24,616 nucleotides of DNA from positions 1 through 24,616 of the IMG/VR virus record IMGVR_UViG_3300006919_006398; one strand, written 5' to 3'. Shown piece by piece: positions 1 through 6,641 of the stretch. Within the stretch, counting starts at the first letter, position 1. Every line of letters starts with the position of its first letter. The translations under genes were made by a program, and so were the position numbers. This DNA is from a virus. The notes under the pieces are model-generated. The model saw only the letters and a list, made by a program, of their open reading frames with translations. It was not told where the DNA came from and searched no databases.

Positions 1-952
1 CCACATAATGCATCTTATCCACAAGATCATCCATATTAGGCTTAGCCCAAGCACCACACCCAGAATAAATACCACTCATACCTTCATTAGACCACTCAAA
101 ATCCAAAGGCACAGAAAGCGATGCATACTCTGTGCAAGAAGTAGCGTTAGTACAAATAGTAGGAGTACCACAAGCAATAGAATCAAAAGGAATCATTCCC
201 CAACCCTCACCCATAGTTGGATACAGCAAACAATGAGCAGAACGGTAAATGTCAGCCAACTCATCCTCACTAACCTCGTAATCAATAACCTGAATTCGGT
301 CGTGGTTTGTTATCGCCCCGTGATTCATTCCAGAATCCCGTATACGAGCGTCTGGTGGCCCCATAGACTTCACAATAAGCCGGAAGTCTTTCCGGTGCCC
401 ATACGTCCTCATAAAAGCGTTTACGGCCATTTGAGTATTCTTGCGAGTGGATGGGCTACCCACATGCAAAAATGTAAAAGGACCATCAGGCACACTGTCT
501 GACTTATAAAAAATATCAGACTCTATACCCAACCTGAAAGAATGAACATTGTCATGACCAGTGCTATCTTCAAAAACACTTTTAGCCCAAGACGAAGTAG
601 TCCAAACTTCATCACAGTTCTGAACATGCCTAACCCAATTGCTAGGCAGAGTGTTAGTCTCCCAATAGCTAAACCCTATGTTATAACAATCACCAAGCTT
701 ATAATCGTTAGGCAAACAATTATTCACTAATATATCATCGTCAAAAGCGGGGACATCAGGTATCAATTGAACACCTTCAGCCATAGACACAAACACATTG
801 CTAACGCTTTTATCCAAACATAGAAAATCCTCTGGCTCAAAGACAGGTAGACCAGCGTCCCTGAGGCCAGAGGAAATCCTATATGATGCGTAACCGTAAC
901 CGTCAGCCCTGCTCTTCGACAGCGCTCTCCAGTACAGATTCCTTTTCATCAT
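1..952 (-). CDS. GT4-like glycosyltransferase (3' end beyond the window)
   Basis: About 317 residues are visible; the C-terminus lies beyond base 1. Translating the minus strand from ATG 952 (a second ATG is at 949, and a TTG at 958 is preceded by an in-frame stop) gives a protein that looks like a retaining GT-B glycosyltransferase. The donor-site segment reads YPTMGEGWGMIPFDSIACGT, which matches the GT4 EX7E region, with Asp in place of the second Glu. The segment FTFLHVGSPSTRKNTQMAV resembles the start of the second Rossmann domain. It probably transfers a sugar from a nucleotide sugar to DNA, a virion protein or a host surface glycan; the acceptor cannot be read from the sequence. Its start lies inside the small ORF at 903-1031, so translation is probably coupled. 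GT-B family is a firm call, the substrate unknown. Confidence 0.82.
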   Translation of the reverse strand, partial: MMKRNLYWRALSKSRADGYGYASYRISSGLRDAGLPVFEPEDFLCLDKSVSNVFVSMAEGVQLIPDVPAFDDDILVNNCLPNDYKLGDCYNIGFSYWETNTLPSNWVRHVQNCDEVWTTSSWAKSVFEDSTGHDNVHSFRLGIESDIFYKSDSVPDGPFTFLHVGSPSTRKNTQMAVNAFMRTYGHRKDFRLIVKSMGPPDARIRDSGMNHGAITNHDRIQVIDYEVSEDELADIYRSAHCLLYPTMGEGWGMIPFDSIACGTPTICTNATSCTEYASLSVPLDFEWSNEGMSGIYSGCGAWAKPNMDDLVDKMHYV

Positions 953-1031
953 CTTCAACTACCTTGTACAAAGTATAGTCGCCTACTTTGGAAACTTTTT
1001 CAAGAGTTTCCTCAATACGCTTAATTTCCAC
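903..1031 (-). CDS. 42-residue acidic small protein
   Basis: GTG at 1031 is preceded by GGAGGGGGG (1037-1045), one of the strongest Shine-Dalgarno matches in the window. The 42-residue product starts MEIKRIEETLEKVSKVGDY and ends in an acidic tail ESAVEEQG. It has no membrane segment or cysteine motif, and I do not recognise the family. The last 50 bases overlap the start of the glycosyltransferase in another frame, so ribosomes ending here could reinitiate on the glycosyltransferase ATG. It could be a true small protein or mainly a leader that sets glycosyltransferase expression. The ribosome site and open frame are seen directly; the role is inference. Confidence 0.6.
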   Translation of the reverse strand: MEIKRIEETLEKVSKVGDYTLYKVVEDDEKESVLESAVEEQG

Positions 1032-1123
1032 AAACACCCCCCTCCAAAAAGGTCGGATCAATAATTCAGCAAAAGAATACTAGCCGATATTCTCTGGATT
1101 TGCAGGAGTTTGTATTTTTTTCT

Positions 1124-1882
1124 TTAGATTATTTCTCGGTCAAAAACTAACTTTTTGCCTATCGAAACAGCCTGCTCATGTAAATGGTCGTAACCATGAC
1201 CATGTTCTTTCGTATACTGGACTCTGTAGTTAACCCAACCATCTACAGCCTTCCAGAATTTCGCATCCGTCATCCGCTCCAGTTCTTCCAATTCCTCGGT
1301 AGACAAAAGGAACGAAAGAACACCCAAAGGCATATAGACAACCATGTCATAACCCGGGTCTTTACCACTAGTATACTCTTTCAACAAGTCCTGAAAAGAC
1401 TGAACAATCTTCTTAACCGCAGGGCCAGAGTAATAATCAATATTGCCATGAGCATTGCGAATCCTCGGGCAATAATCATCTACCGTAGTTATAGTACCAA
1501 AACTCCTACACACCATCGGTCTATAACCATAAATCGTACAACCACCTTTAAAAAACACACACTTACGATCAGTCTCACCACCAATCTGCCAAGACTCATC
1601 AAACATTGCCTCTTTCAGAGACTCAACAACACCATCCATCCACTCATCAGCAACAGCACGCCCCTGATCTTCAAGATACAAGTAATACTGCTGTCTGAGC
1701 CTGAAAGCAATATGGGCGCACTCAGTCATATGAATAGTCAACCCAATACTACAGCACTTACCAGAACCAAGACACTTATAATCAGTCTCATTCTGCTGAG
1801 CCTCCAGCATTCTAACCTGATTATAAATCATATCAAGCTTAGCAAAAGTTGATATATCAGAAGTGGTAACCGACTTTCTCAT
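1124..1882 (-). CDS. YkgJ-family cysteine cluster protein
   Basis: 252 residues. Eight cysteines follow the pattern of the CxxCxxCC (YkgJ) family: C37, C43 and C44 in CLGSGKCC, C55, C108, C115 in GGCTIYGYRP, C125 in MVCRSFG, and C138. The Gly-Cys-x-Ile-Tyr-x-x-Arg-Pro motif is the family hallmark. These proteins are thought to bind zinc or iron, and their biochemical role is poorly known. The C-terminal half (about 150-252) is helical with no recognised motif. ATG 1882 overlaps the stop of the upstream HTH gene as ATGA, so the two are probably co-translated. It has no obvious link to its neighbours. Bacterial homologues are common; in a phage it may modify or protect a metal-dependent host process, but that is a guess. 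Confidence 0.75.
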   Translation of the reverse strand: MRKSVTTSDISTFAKLDMIYNQVRMLEAQQNETDYKCLGSGKCCSIGLTIHMTECAHIAFRLRQQYYLYLEDQGRAVADEWMDGVVESLKEAMFDESWQIGGETDRKCVFFKGGCTIYGYRPMVCRSFGTITTVDDYCPRIRNAHGNIDYYSGPAVKKIVQSFQDLLKEYTSGKDPGYDMVVYMPLGVLSFLLSTEELEELERMTDAKFWKAVDGWVNYRVQYTKEHGHGYDHLHEQAVSIGKKLVFDREII

Positions 1883-2175
1883 CGTCCACGACCTTTCTTT
1901 TTCATATTATTCATCTTACGCATCTCACGACGCTTCCTTTCAACTCTTTCTTGCATAGGAGACTTCGGACGACGCATACTCGTTTTACCTAAATTACGCC
2001 CCTTACCGCGATACTTTAGCAAATCATACTTGGCAACCCAGTTATAAACAGCCTGAGGAGTAACTTCAATATTGTAAGAGTCTTTCAACTTTTTACAAAT
2101 ATCTGTGAGGTTCATACGTCGCTTGACGTACATATCGTATAGCCACTCCTTATCTTTGTAAGGTTCCATAGCCAT
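1879..2175 (-). CDS. Small basic helix-turn-helix protein
   Basis: Residues from about 5 to 52 form a helix-turn-helix of the transposase/resolvase (homeodomain-like) type: LYDMYVKRRMNLTDICKKL is followed by VTPQAVYNWVAKYDLLKYR. The C-terminus is strongly basic (RKRREMRKMNNMKKKGRGR) and should bind nucleic acid without specificity. No Shine-Dalgarno is visible before any start. ATG 2175 is chosen because TATTAT (2183-2188) sits 7 nt upstream, the spacing of a leaderless actinobacterial promoter; ATG 2169 and a start at 2199 are alternatives. It overlaps the RuvC-like gene upstream and joins the YkgJ gene by ATGA. It may be a small regulator or a DNA-packaging/recombination accessory; I cannot decide. 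Confidence 0.65.
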   Translation of the reverse strand: MAMEPYKDKEWLYDMYVKRRMNLTDICKKLKDSYNIEVTPQAVYNWVAKYDLLKYRGKGRNLGKTSMRRPKSPMQERVERKRREMRKMNNMKKKGRGR

Positions 2176-2737
2176 GATCAATATAATACCATAGGGCAAT
2201 GCCGATTGCGTCGTTTACGTCATCATCTTCAGTAGACTGACCGCAGAAATCATCAATAATTCTCTTCACACGATCCTTGCGCTCTTGAGTCAAACGCCTC
2301 TGCAACCCCTTAGACCCGTACTCTGTTTCAATCTTCTTCTTGTCTTCTTTTGAAACATTCTTATATCCAATCCTATTCTTCCAGATAAGAGGATTGATAT
2401 CAGTAACGCTATCACAATACTCATCTAAAACTCCCCAACTGTAACCAATAATGTAAGAAATAATCCTGCTAGACTGAAAGTTCTGAATATAAACAGACTG
2501 CTCAATCGCTGCCTGCCTAAAAGAATAATCTTCCCAAACATCCAACAAACCTGATCTAATAACAGCAAGTTTGCTTGAAACTTCTTTCTTGTCTTTAAAC
2601 TCTATCTTTCCAGTACTAACAATATCAAATTTGTTAATATCAAGATCAACAACACACCAAGCTAACGAGTTAGAAGAAGGGTCAATAGCAATCAACCTAT
2701 TAGACTTTATGGAACTAACAAGTTTACTTATACTCAT
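2150..2737 (-). CDS. RuvC-like Holliday junction resolvase
   Basis: 195 residues with an RNase H-like fold pattern. The first acidic residue is D19 in LIAIDPSSNSLAW, the second E79 in AAIEQSVYIQ, and the C-terminal acidic cluster D171-D176 in TEDDDVNDAIGIALWYY supplies the third and fourth. This matches the D-E-DD arrangement of RuvC-type crossover junction endonucleases, whose length (about 170-195) also fits. It should cut branched DNA formed by replication and RecA-mediated recombination before packaging. The ATG lies inside the end of the zinc-finger gene, with GAGGAG 10 bases upstream. It belongs to the recombination block with the RecA-like, Cas4-like and PD-(D/E)XK proteins encoded at 3022-5701. 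Confidence 0.85.
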   Translation of the reverse strand: MSISKLVSSIKSNRLIAIDPSSNSLAWCVVDLDINKFDIVSTGKIEFKDKKEVSSKLAVIRSGLLDVWEDYSFRQAAIEQSVYIQNFQSSRIISYIIGYSWGVLDEYCDSVTDINPLIWKNRIGYKNVSKEDKKKIETEYGSKGLQRRLTQERKDRVKRIIDDFCGQSTEDDDVNDAIGIALWYYIDHGYGTLQR

Positions 2738-3044
2738 CTCTTAGGGACTCCTCATCCCAACCCCAAGAAACAAGCCTGTTTATATACCTCTCTCTTTTGC
2801 ATCTTTCACAAATATCTTCTTTGTTGTAAGAAGACAATATTGTGTCACACTTTTTAGACTCGCAAACCCTTTTGCTGTTCTTTTTAGCCTTGTTCTTGTA
2901 GTAATTCTCAAGAAGTCTTTTGTTTGTGACAACTCTTCTGCAATCTGCGGAACAAAAGATCGCGTTGTACGTTTTAGGCGTAAAGATTTTCCCACATGCT
3001 TCATTTTTGCATGGTATGGGTTCAAAATGGTTCGTACTCCTCAA
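2724..3044 (-). CDS. Small double zinc-finger protein
   Basis: Four CxnC knuckles are visible: CKNEACGK and FCSADCRR form the first finger, CESKKCD and CERCKRE the second. The linker is rich in Lys and Arg, and the C-terminal tail reads WGWDEESLRDEYK. Such proteins in phages usually bind DNA or RNA, but I do not recognise this family. The start is uncertain: a GTG at 3092 would overlap the Cas4-like gene by 71 bases, while TTG 3044, preceded by GGAGAAGGAG, gives 106 residues and keeps every cysteine. The other frame in this stretch (2780-3025) lacks this cysteine pattern and is rejected. Its end overlaps the start of the RuvC-like gene. Confidence 0.7.
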   Translation of the reverse strand: MRSTNHFEPIPCKNEACGKIFTPKTYNAIFCSADCRRVVTNKRLLENYYKNKAKKNSKRVCESKKCDTILSSYNKEDICERCKRERYINRLVSWGWDEESLRDEYK

Positions 3045-3783
3045 CAGGCTCCTTCTCCGACCAGCACACTTCAGCCAAATCACATCTAGCACAGTGCTTC
3101 GAAGTACGCTTATAAGGACGATCAGGCTTTACACCGTCAAGAACATTCTTATAAATCTTTCTATACTTCTTAAATAGTTTATCAAGAAAAACGTCATCTC
3201 GCTCGATATAGATAGGTAAAATTTGTTGATTATTTTTGTTCTCGTAAATAACAAATCCACTATCTAAATTCAAACAATGCATGTAAAGATTAGCCTGACG
3301 AATGTGATCATCCGAAGGCTTGTGATACATTTGTCTATACCCAAACCCTTCAGCAGAAATAGACTTCAACTCAATAAGTTTATGTCCATCAAGATCAATA
3401 ATTCCATCCGCAGTGCCTTGAATCGGAGGATCGTCATTACTTACTGGAAACTCTTCTTCAACAAGAATACCCAGACCCCTAAAGTACTCGTACAAACGAT
3501 CATGCACTCTGTGACCATTATCAAAAATACGGTACGTCTGAGGGGCGAAAGAAGGGGTATACTCAATACCATCAAACATATACCACCAATACCTAGCACA
3601 CTGATTAGTAGAACTAGGTCTAAAATAATCCACCTTCTTATAAACAGGCTCATTACGTTCAGCAAGATGCTCATCAATCTTTTGAACAAGCAAGTCTTCC
3701 AACTGACCACCAGTCAAAGGCTCAGACTCAACCACAACCTTCTTCTCCGGCTGCGAACCTCTTAAAGCACCTAAAGCTTTCAT
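3022..3783 (-). CDS. Cas4-like PD-(D/E)XK exonuclease with Fe-S cluster
   Basis: 253 residues. The nuclease core shows H91/H94 in GHRVHDRL, D126 in GTADGIID, E138-x-K140 in KLIELKSI and Q163 in IRQANLYMHC: the RecB/Cas4 set of His, Asp, Glu-x-Lys and Gln. One cysteine before the core (C62) and three after it (C231, C234, C240 in CARCDLAEVC) match the four ligands of the 4Fe-4S cluster of Cas4 and AddB-type nucleases. It probably resects DNA ends for the recombinase encoded at 4784-5701. No Cas1, Cas2 or CRISPR repeats are nearby, so adaptation is not implied. ATG 3783 overlaps the preceding stop as ATGA, with AAGGA upstream. Its 3' end overlaps the zinc-finger gene. Confidence 0.85.
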   Translation of the reverse strand: MKALGALRGSQPEKKVVVESEPLTGGQLEDLLVQKIDEHLAERNEPVYKKVDYFRPSSTNQCARYWWYMFDGIEYTPSFAPQTYRIFDNGHRVHDRLYEYFRGLGILVEEEFPVSNDDPPIQGTADGIIDLDGHKLIELKSISAEGFGYRQMYHKPSDDHIRQANLYMHCLNLDSGFVIYENKNNQQILPIYIERDDVFLDKLFKKYRKIYKNVLDGVKPDRPYKRTSKHCARCDLAEVCWSEKEPVEEYEPF

Positions 3784-4100
3784 TGCACACCATTCCTTGC
3801 AGACAGTTTCAAAACGTTAATATTTTCACCAAGAGCCTCATACATTGTCTTCCAGATATCATTGACAAACTTGTCTTCCATATCCATCATGTTAGACTTC
3901 CTCTTAAACATCTGCGACTTAATAATCATAGTCGTTCTGTAAGCAGCCAGTTGATTAGCATAACGAATAGCCTGCCCACCCACATAATGATCAGGACGTT
4001 CAATGATGTCGTTAACAATCTTCATGCACTCAATAAACTCTTCAGCATTATCACCCATCATCTGATTGATGGTATCAATATCAATTATAAAATTACTCAC
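3780..4100 (-). CDS. Unknown all-helical protein
   Basis: 106 residues starting at GTG 4100 (GGAAGAAGA upstream). It begins MSNFIIDIDTINQMMGDNAE and is predicted by eye to be mostly alpha-helical, with a Met- and Lys-rich stretch (SQMFKRKSNMMDMEDKF) and no cysteine pair, nucleotide-binding loop or membrane segment. It overlaps the membrane-protein gene upstream by 8 bases and the Cas4-like nuclease gene by ATGA, so all three are probably translated together. Fixed adjacency to the nuclease would suggest an accessory protein of recombination, but no motif supports that. Family unknown to me. Confidence 0.7.
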   Translation of the reverse strand: MSNFIIDIDTINQMMGDNAEEFIECMKIVNDIIERPDHYVGGQAIRYANQLAAYRTTMIIKSQMFKRKSNMMDMEDKFVNDIWKTMYEALGENINVLKLSARNGVQ

Positions 4101-4365
4101 TCTTCTTCCAATCTAGGATAACAGAAAACAAATCAGTCTTTCTTAAAGAAGGAGGATGGAACAAATGCCATGTCAGCACAGCCCAACCAATAAACGTCGG
4201 TACACTAGTTGACTTTCTAAACAAGCCATTCTTGAAAGCAGTAGACATAGTTTGATGACGACTAGACATAGCCCAATAATCATAAGCAATGACAACACCA
4301 GCAGTCATGAACCAGCCCAAAATTCCGTGCTTCTCAATCTTCCTCATAAATTCTTTTACGCTCAA
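4093..4365 (-). CDS. Small membrane protein, two predicted helices
   Basis: 90 residues from TTG 4365, preceded by GAGGA at a spacing of 8; ATG 4347 (residue 7) is a weaker alternative. Two hydrophobic segments are seen, about 14-33 (GILGWFMTAGVVIAYDYWAM) and 56-70 (VPTFIGWAVLTWHLF), joined by a basic loop, with a charged C-terminus (LDWKKSE). It therefore should span the host inner membrane twice. It sits inside the recombination block, far from lysis-type genes, so a holin role is unlikely, though not excluded. It overlaps a 57-residue gene upstream by 32 bases. I do not recognise the family. Confidence 0.6.
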   Translation of the reverse strand: MSVKEFMRKIEKHGILGWFMTAGVVIAYDYWAMSSRHQTMSTAFKNGLFRKSTSVPTFIGWAVLTWHLFHPPSLRKTDLFSVILDWKKSE

Positions 4366-4507
4366 GGATTATATCCTCAGCCCGCTGAAGGAAACCATAA
4401 ACAAGTTCTACCTCAGGGATATCTTCATAGTACTCCATACCACTTATGACACCCACAACATAATAGAAGGCTGTTTCGTATAGTTCTTCATTCGTAATCT
4501 GAGTCAC
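4334..4507 (-). CDS. 57-residue acidic small protein
   Basis: GTG 4507 is preceded by AAGGA with an 8-base gap and lies just before the stop of the upstream PD-(D/E)XK gene. The product begins MTQITNEELYETAFYYVVGV and is helical and acidic, with a tyrosine-rich centre (GMEYYEDIPEVELVYGFL) and a charged tail (LERKRIYEED). It fills what would otherwise be a 122-base hole between genes, in phase with the overlapping layout of its neighbours. It has no known motif. The open frame plus ribosome site make it a credible gene; function unknown. Confidence 0.65.
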   Translation of the reverse strand: MTQITNEELYETAFYYVVGVISGMEYYEDIPEVELVYGFLQRAEDIILERKRIYEED

Positions 4508-4787
4508 GGATCAATTCCTTAAATACTTCCCAATCAATTATAGCAACCTTTGTGTCAGAATCATCGCCCAACACAACAGAAATGCAAGGATAACGATACT
4601 GACTTCTCCAAGCATCTTTACGATGCTTTATCCACGCAGTCCGGCTAAGAGTGAAGCTGCTACCATTATGCTTATAGTCAAGAAGGAAGCGATGAAAAGT
4701 CGCATCTCCCTTTCTAAAACCCCTGCCAGAGTTCTTAACCGGCTTTGCCTTGTCACGCTTTGCCTCTTGTCCTTCATCTCTTTTCAC
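4488..4787 (-). CDS. Putative small PD-(D/E)XK nuclease (resolvase-like)
   Basis: 99 residues from GTG 4787, with AAGGAG 8 bases upstream. After a basic N-terminus the core reads NSGRGFRKGDATFHRFLLDY, then K39-H40, then FTLSRTAWIKHRKDAW. D28 and the D37-Y-K39 element resemble the D...(D/E)xK catalytic strand-turn-strand of archaeal Hjc/VRR-type nucleases, followed by a conserved-looking Ser/Thr-x-x-x-W helix and a closing strand (YPCISVVLGDDS). It directly follows the RecA-like gene (ATGA/GTGA-type overlap). If active it would be a second structure-specific nuclease beside the RuvC-like protein. Small size and my reliance on a single motif keep confidence moderate. Confidence 0.5.
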   Translation of the reverse strand: MKRDEGQEAKRDKAKPVKNSGRGFRKGDATFHRFLLDYKHNGSSFTLSRTAWIKHRKDAWRSQYRYPCISVVLGDDSDTKVAIIDWEVFKELIRDSDYE

Positions 4788-5701
4788 CCAACCAACTCCT
4801 TATAAATTTCATCAACCTGATCCTCAGTCAACTCAATATTAGAAGTACCATTCCACTTCTGCTCACCATAAGAATACCAAGCACCACGACGCTGAATAAT
4901 GTCATTCTCCACCGCCATCTCAATCAACTCACGATCAATGTCAATACGCCCCTCCTGCGGAAGAACGTAATAGTAACCCTGAGTCCCAATCGTAGGAAGT
5001 TGCTTAGTCTTCTCAATAGTCCAAGTAGCACGCTGACTCATAATCTTATTAGTGCGATCCTCACGCTCCATCTCCTTCTGAGACATAGACAAGAACAACT
5101 TAATAATATTATGCATATTATGATGCACCGTATTACCCATCTTAGCCTTCATCACAGCATACATACCGCTCAAATCGACAGTCTGATGTGCCACAAAGAG
5201 CATAATGTTTCGCTCCTTATGTAGATGATTAACAAGCTTCTGCAAGAAATAGCCTTGCGAACGAGCCTGCAAACCCATCGCCTTACCACCATCAGGCTTA
5301 TCGTAAAACTCTTCTTTCACAATGTTTGAAAGACTATCGAACAAGAAAATATGCTTCTCATCAGGATGATTCAAATACCCAATCAAGTGTCTAAGAATAT
5401 CCTCAACAACAGTAGACTGAATCAGAACAACATCCTCAACATCAATCCCGCACTTTGCAGCATACTCTTCTGAATACGAATACTCAGAGTCCACAATAAT
5501 CGGGCGATACCCCATCTTTTGCGCCTCAGCAAGAATTCTAAAACACATAGTCGTCTTACCCACCGAAGGCGTACCCCAAAACAAATGAGTAGCCCCAGTA
5601 TACAAACCACCACCAAGAGCACGATTCAAACCGATACTAGGTGTAGGAATAACCTCATGGGTAGGAACCGTATCACCCTTGCGCTTATCAATAAATAACA
5701 T
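4784..5701 (-). CDS. RecA/UvsX-like recombinase
   Basis: 305 residues. Walker A is GTPSVGKTT (43-51), Walker B is HIFLFDSL ending near D122, and an adenine/ATP-sensor strand MLFVAHQTVDLSG follows, as in RecA-fold recombinases. The N-terminal 40 residues (IGLNRALGGGLYTGATHLFW) are the usual lead into the ATPase core. It lacks a RecA-type C-terminal domain and is nearer in size to viral UvsX/RadA-like recombinases. It should load on ssDNA and exchange strands during recombination-dependent replication and repair. ATG 5701 has AGGAG at spacing 5. Downstream lie a PD-(D/E)XK nuclease, a Cas4-like exonuclease and a RuvC-like resolvase. Confidence 0.88.
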   Translation of the reverse strand: MLFIDKRKGDTVPTHEVIPTPSIGLNRALGGGLYTGATHLFWGTPSVGKTTMCFRILAEAQKMGYRPIIVDSEYSYSEEYAAKCGIDVEDVVLIQSTVVEDILRHLIGYLNHPDEKHIFLFDSLSNIVKEEFYDKPDGGKAMGLQARSQGYFLQKLVNHLHKERNIMLFVAHQTVDLSGMYAVMKAKMGNTVHHNMHNIIKLFLSMSQKEMEREDRTNKIMSQRATWTIEKTKQLPTIGTQGYYYVLPQEGRIDIDRELIEMAVENDIIQRRGAWYSYGEQKWNGTSNIELTEDQVDEIYKELVG

Positions 5702-5702
5702 A

Positions 5703-6641
5703 CTATCTCCTAGAGTCTAGAATTTCATTAACCATTTTTTCAAACCAATCATCGTCAATCTCAACATGCCTTCTAACATCAAGACTATCAATGAACTTCA
5801 CGCCGTCCCCCTGAAGGACAACATTGTGAACCGCGAGGTCTCCATGAATCATATCACCTTTCATGAAGTCAGGTTTCTCATTCTCGCACAATTCTACAAT
5901 TCTTTCAGCATACGGAAGAACCCCACCCATCTCCATCCAAGTTTTCAAATTAATACCACGCCTCCATTGATGAAGAGCACCACCCTTCACATACTCTTTA
6001 TGATAATAATCTGAACGAATACTCAAAGCCGTGTCACGCAACGGAGTTCCAATATACGACTTAGCAAGAGTTTTCTTCTTATGCTGAGAAACAAACAAAG
6101 TACGCTCAGAACCATCCAAATGAGACTTAGGCTTACCCAACACTTTTGCGTTCTTAGGAACGTAAGTATCTTTAACAATATTTTGCCCACACGCTGGGCA
6201 TTCCAAAGCAACCTCAGAAATCAAAACATCACCCAAAGACATGAACGCATGAAGAATCTCATCAAAAGTACCACCCTCAACATGATGCATAACAGACAAA
6301 GCAAGAACAAGATCAAAATGCTCAACCTCAGCAAGAGCCTGCACATCCTGCAAAGTAAACTTCTTATCTAAAAGAACGACACGATCTTGCTTATTCTCAT
6401 CCAAAACCTCCATCAACCAATCAGTATAGATACTCTCAACAGCAACAACAGTACAATCATACTCTTCAACAAGACGCAAAGAATAATAACCAAGATTCGC
6501 ACCAAAATCCAGCACAGTAAACGGTCTCTTCCACCGATCAAACTCAGGTTTCATCATTTCCCACCTAGATTCACAATCACGAATACCAGGCTTTTTAACT
6601 TGACCATTAACCCAAATATCTTGATATTGCTCTAAAGTCAT
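5703..6641 (-). CDS. Methyltransferase fused to a kinase-like C-lobe
   Basis: 312 residues. The N-terminal half is a class I SAM-dependent methyltransferase: motif I is FTVLDFGANLGYYSL (41-55), an acidic residue ends strand 2 (VVAVES, E69) and motif IV-like FDLVLALSVMHHVEGG lies at 109-124. From about 200 the chain changes character. IHGDLAVHNVVLQGDGVKF followed by IDSLD (265-288) has the H-G-D-x5-N and the I-D-x-x-D elements of a protein-kinase-like or aminoglycoside/LPS-kinase catalytic loop, with an earlier hinge-like segment GINLKTWMEMGG. No glycine-rich loop is visible, so the kinase lobe may be minimal or inactive. The order resembles WbdD, a methyltransferase-kinase that caps O-antigen chains. 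It starts by ATGA overlap with the polymerase gene and precedes the recombinase gene. Confidence 0.72.
   Translation of the reverse strand: MTLEQYQDIWVNGQVKKPGIRDCESRWEMMKPEFDRWKRPFTVLDFGANLGYYSLRLVEEYDCTVVAVESIYTDWLMEVLDENKQDRVVLLDKKFTLQDVQALAEVEHFDLVLALSVMHHVEGGTFDEILHAFMSLGDVLISEVALECPACGQNIVKDTYVPKNAKVLGKPKSHLDGSERTLFVSQHKKKTLAKSYIGTPLRDTALSIRSDYYHKEYVKGGALHQWRRGINLKTWMEMGGVLPYAERIVELCENEKPDFMKGDMIHGDLAVHNVVLQGDGVKFIDSLDVRRHVEIDDDWFEKMVNEILDSRR

Noticed and set aside
8-502. Plus-strand open frame at the left edge
   Set aside because: The minus strand encodes a recognisable glycosyltransferase over the same bases; the plus product shows no domain.
1032-1123. Promoter with CTGCAA and TAGTAT 17 bases apart in the 92-base gap
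   Set aside because: Both boxes match the consensus poorly; nothing else distinguishes the gap.
2780-3025. Alternative minus-strand frame over the zinc-finger gene
   Set aside because: It lacks the paired CxnC knuckles seen in the other frame and has an arbitrary Lys/Arg-rich composition.
3022-3783. CRISPR adaptation module suggested by the Cas4-like protein
   Set aside because: No Cas1, Cas2 or direct-repeat array is present; Cas4-like nucleases are common in phage recombination blocks.
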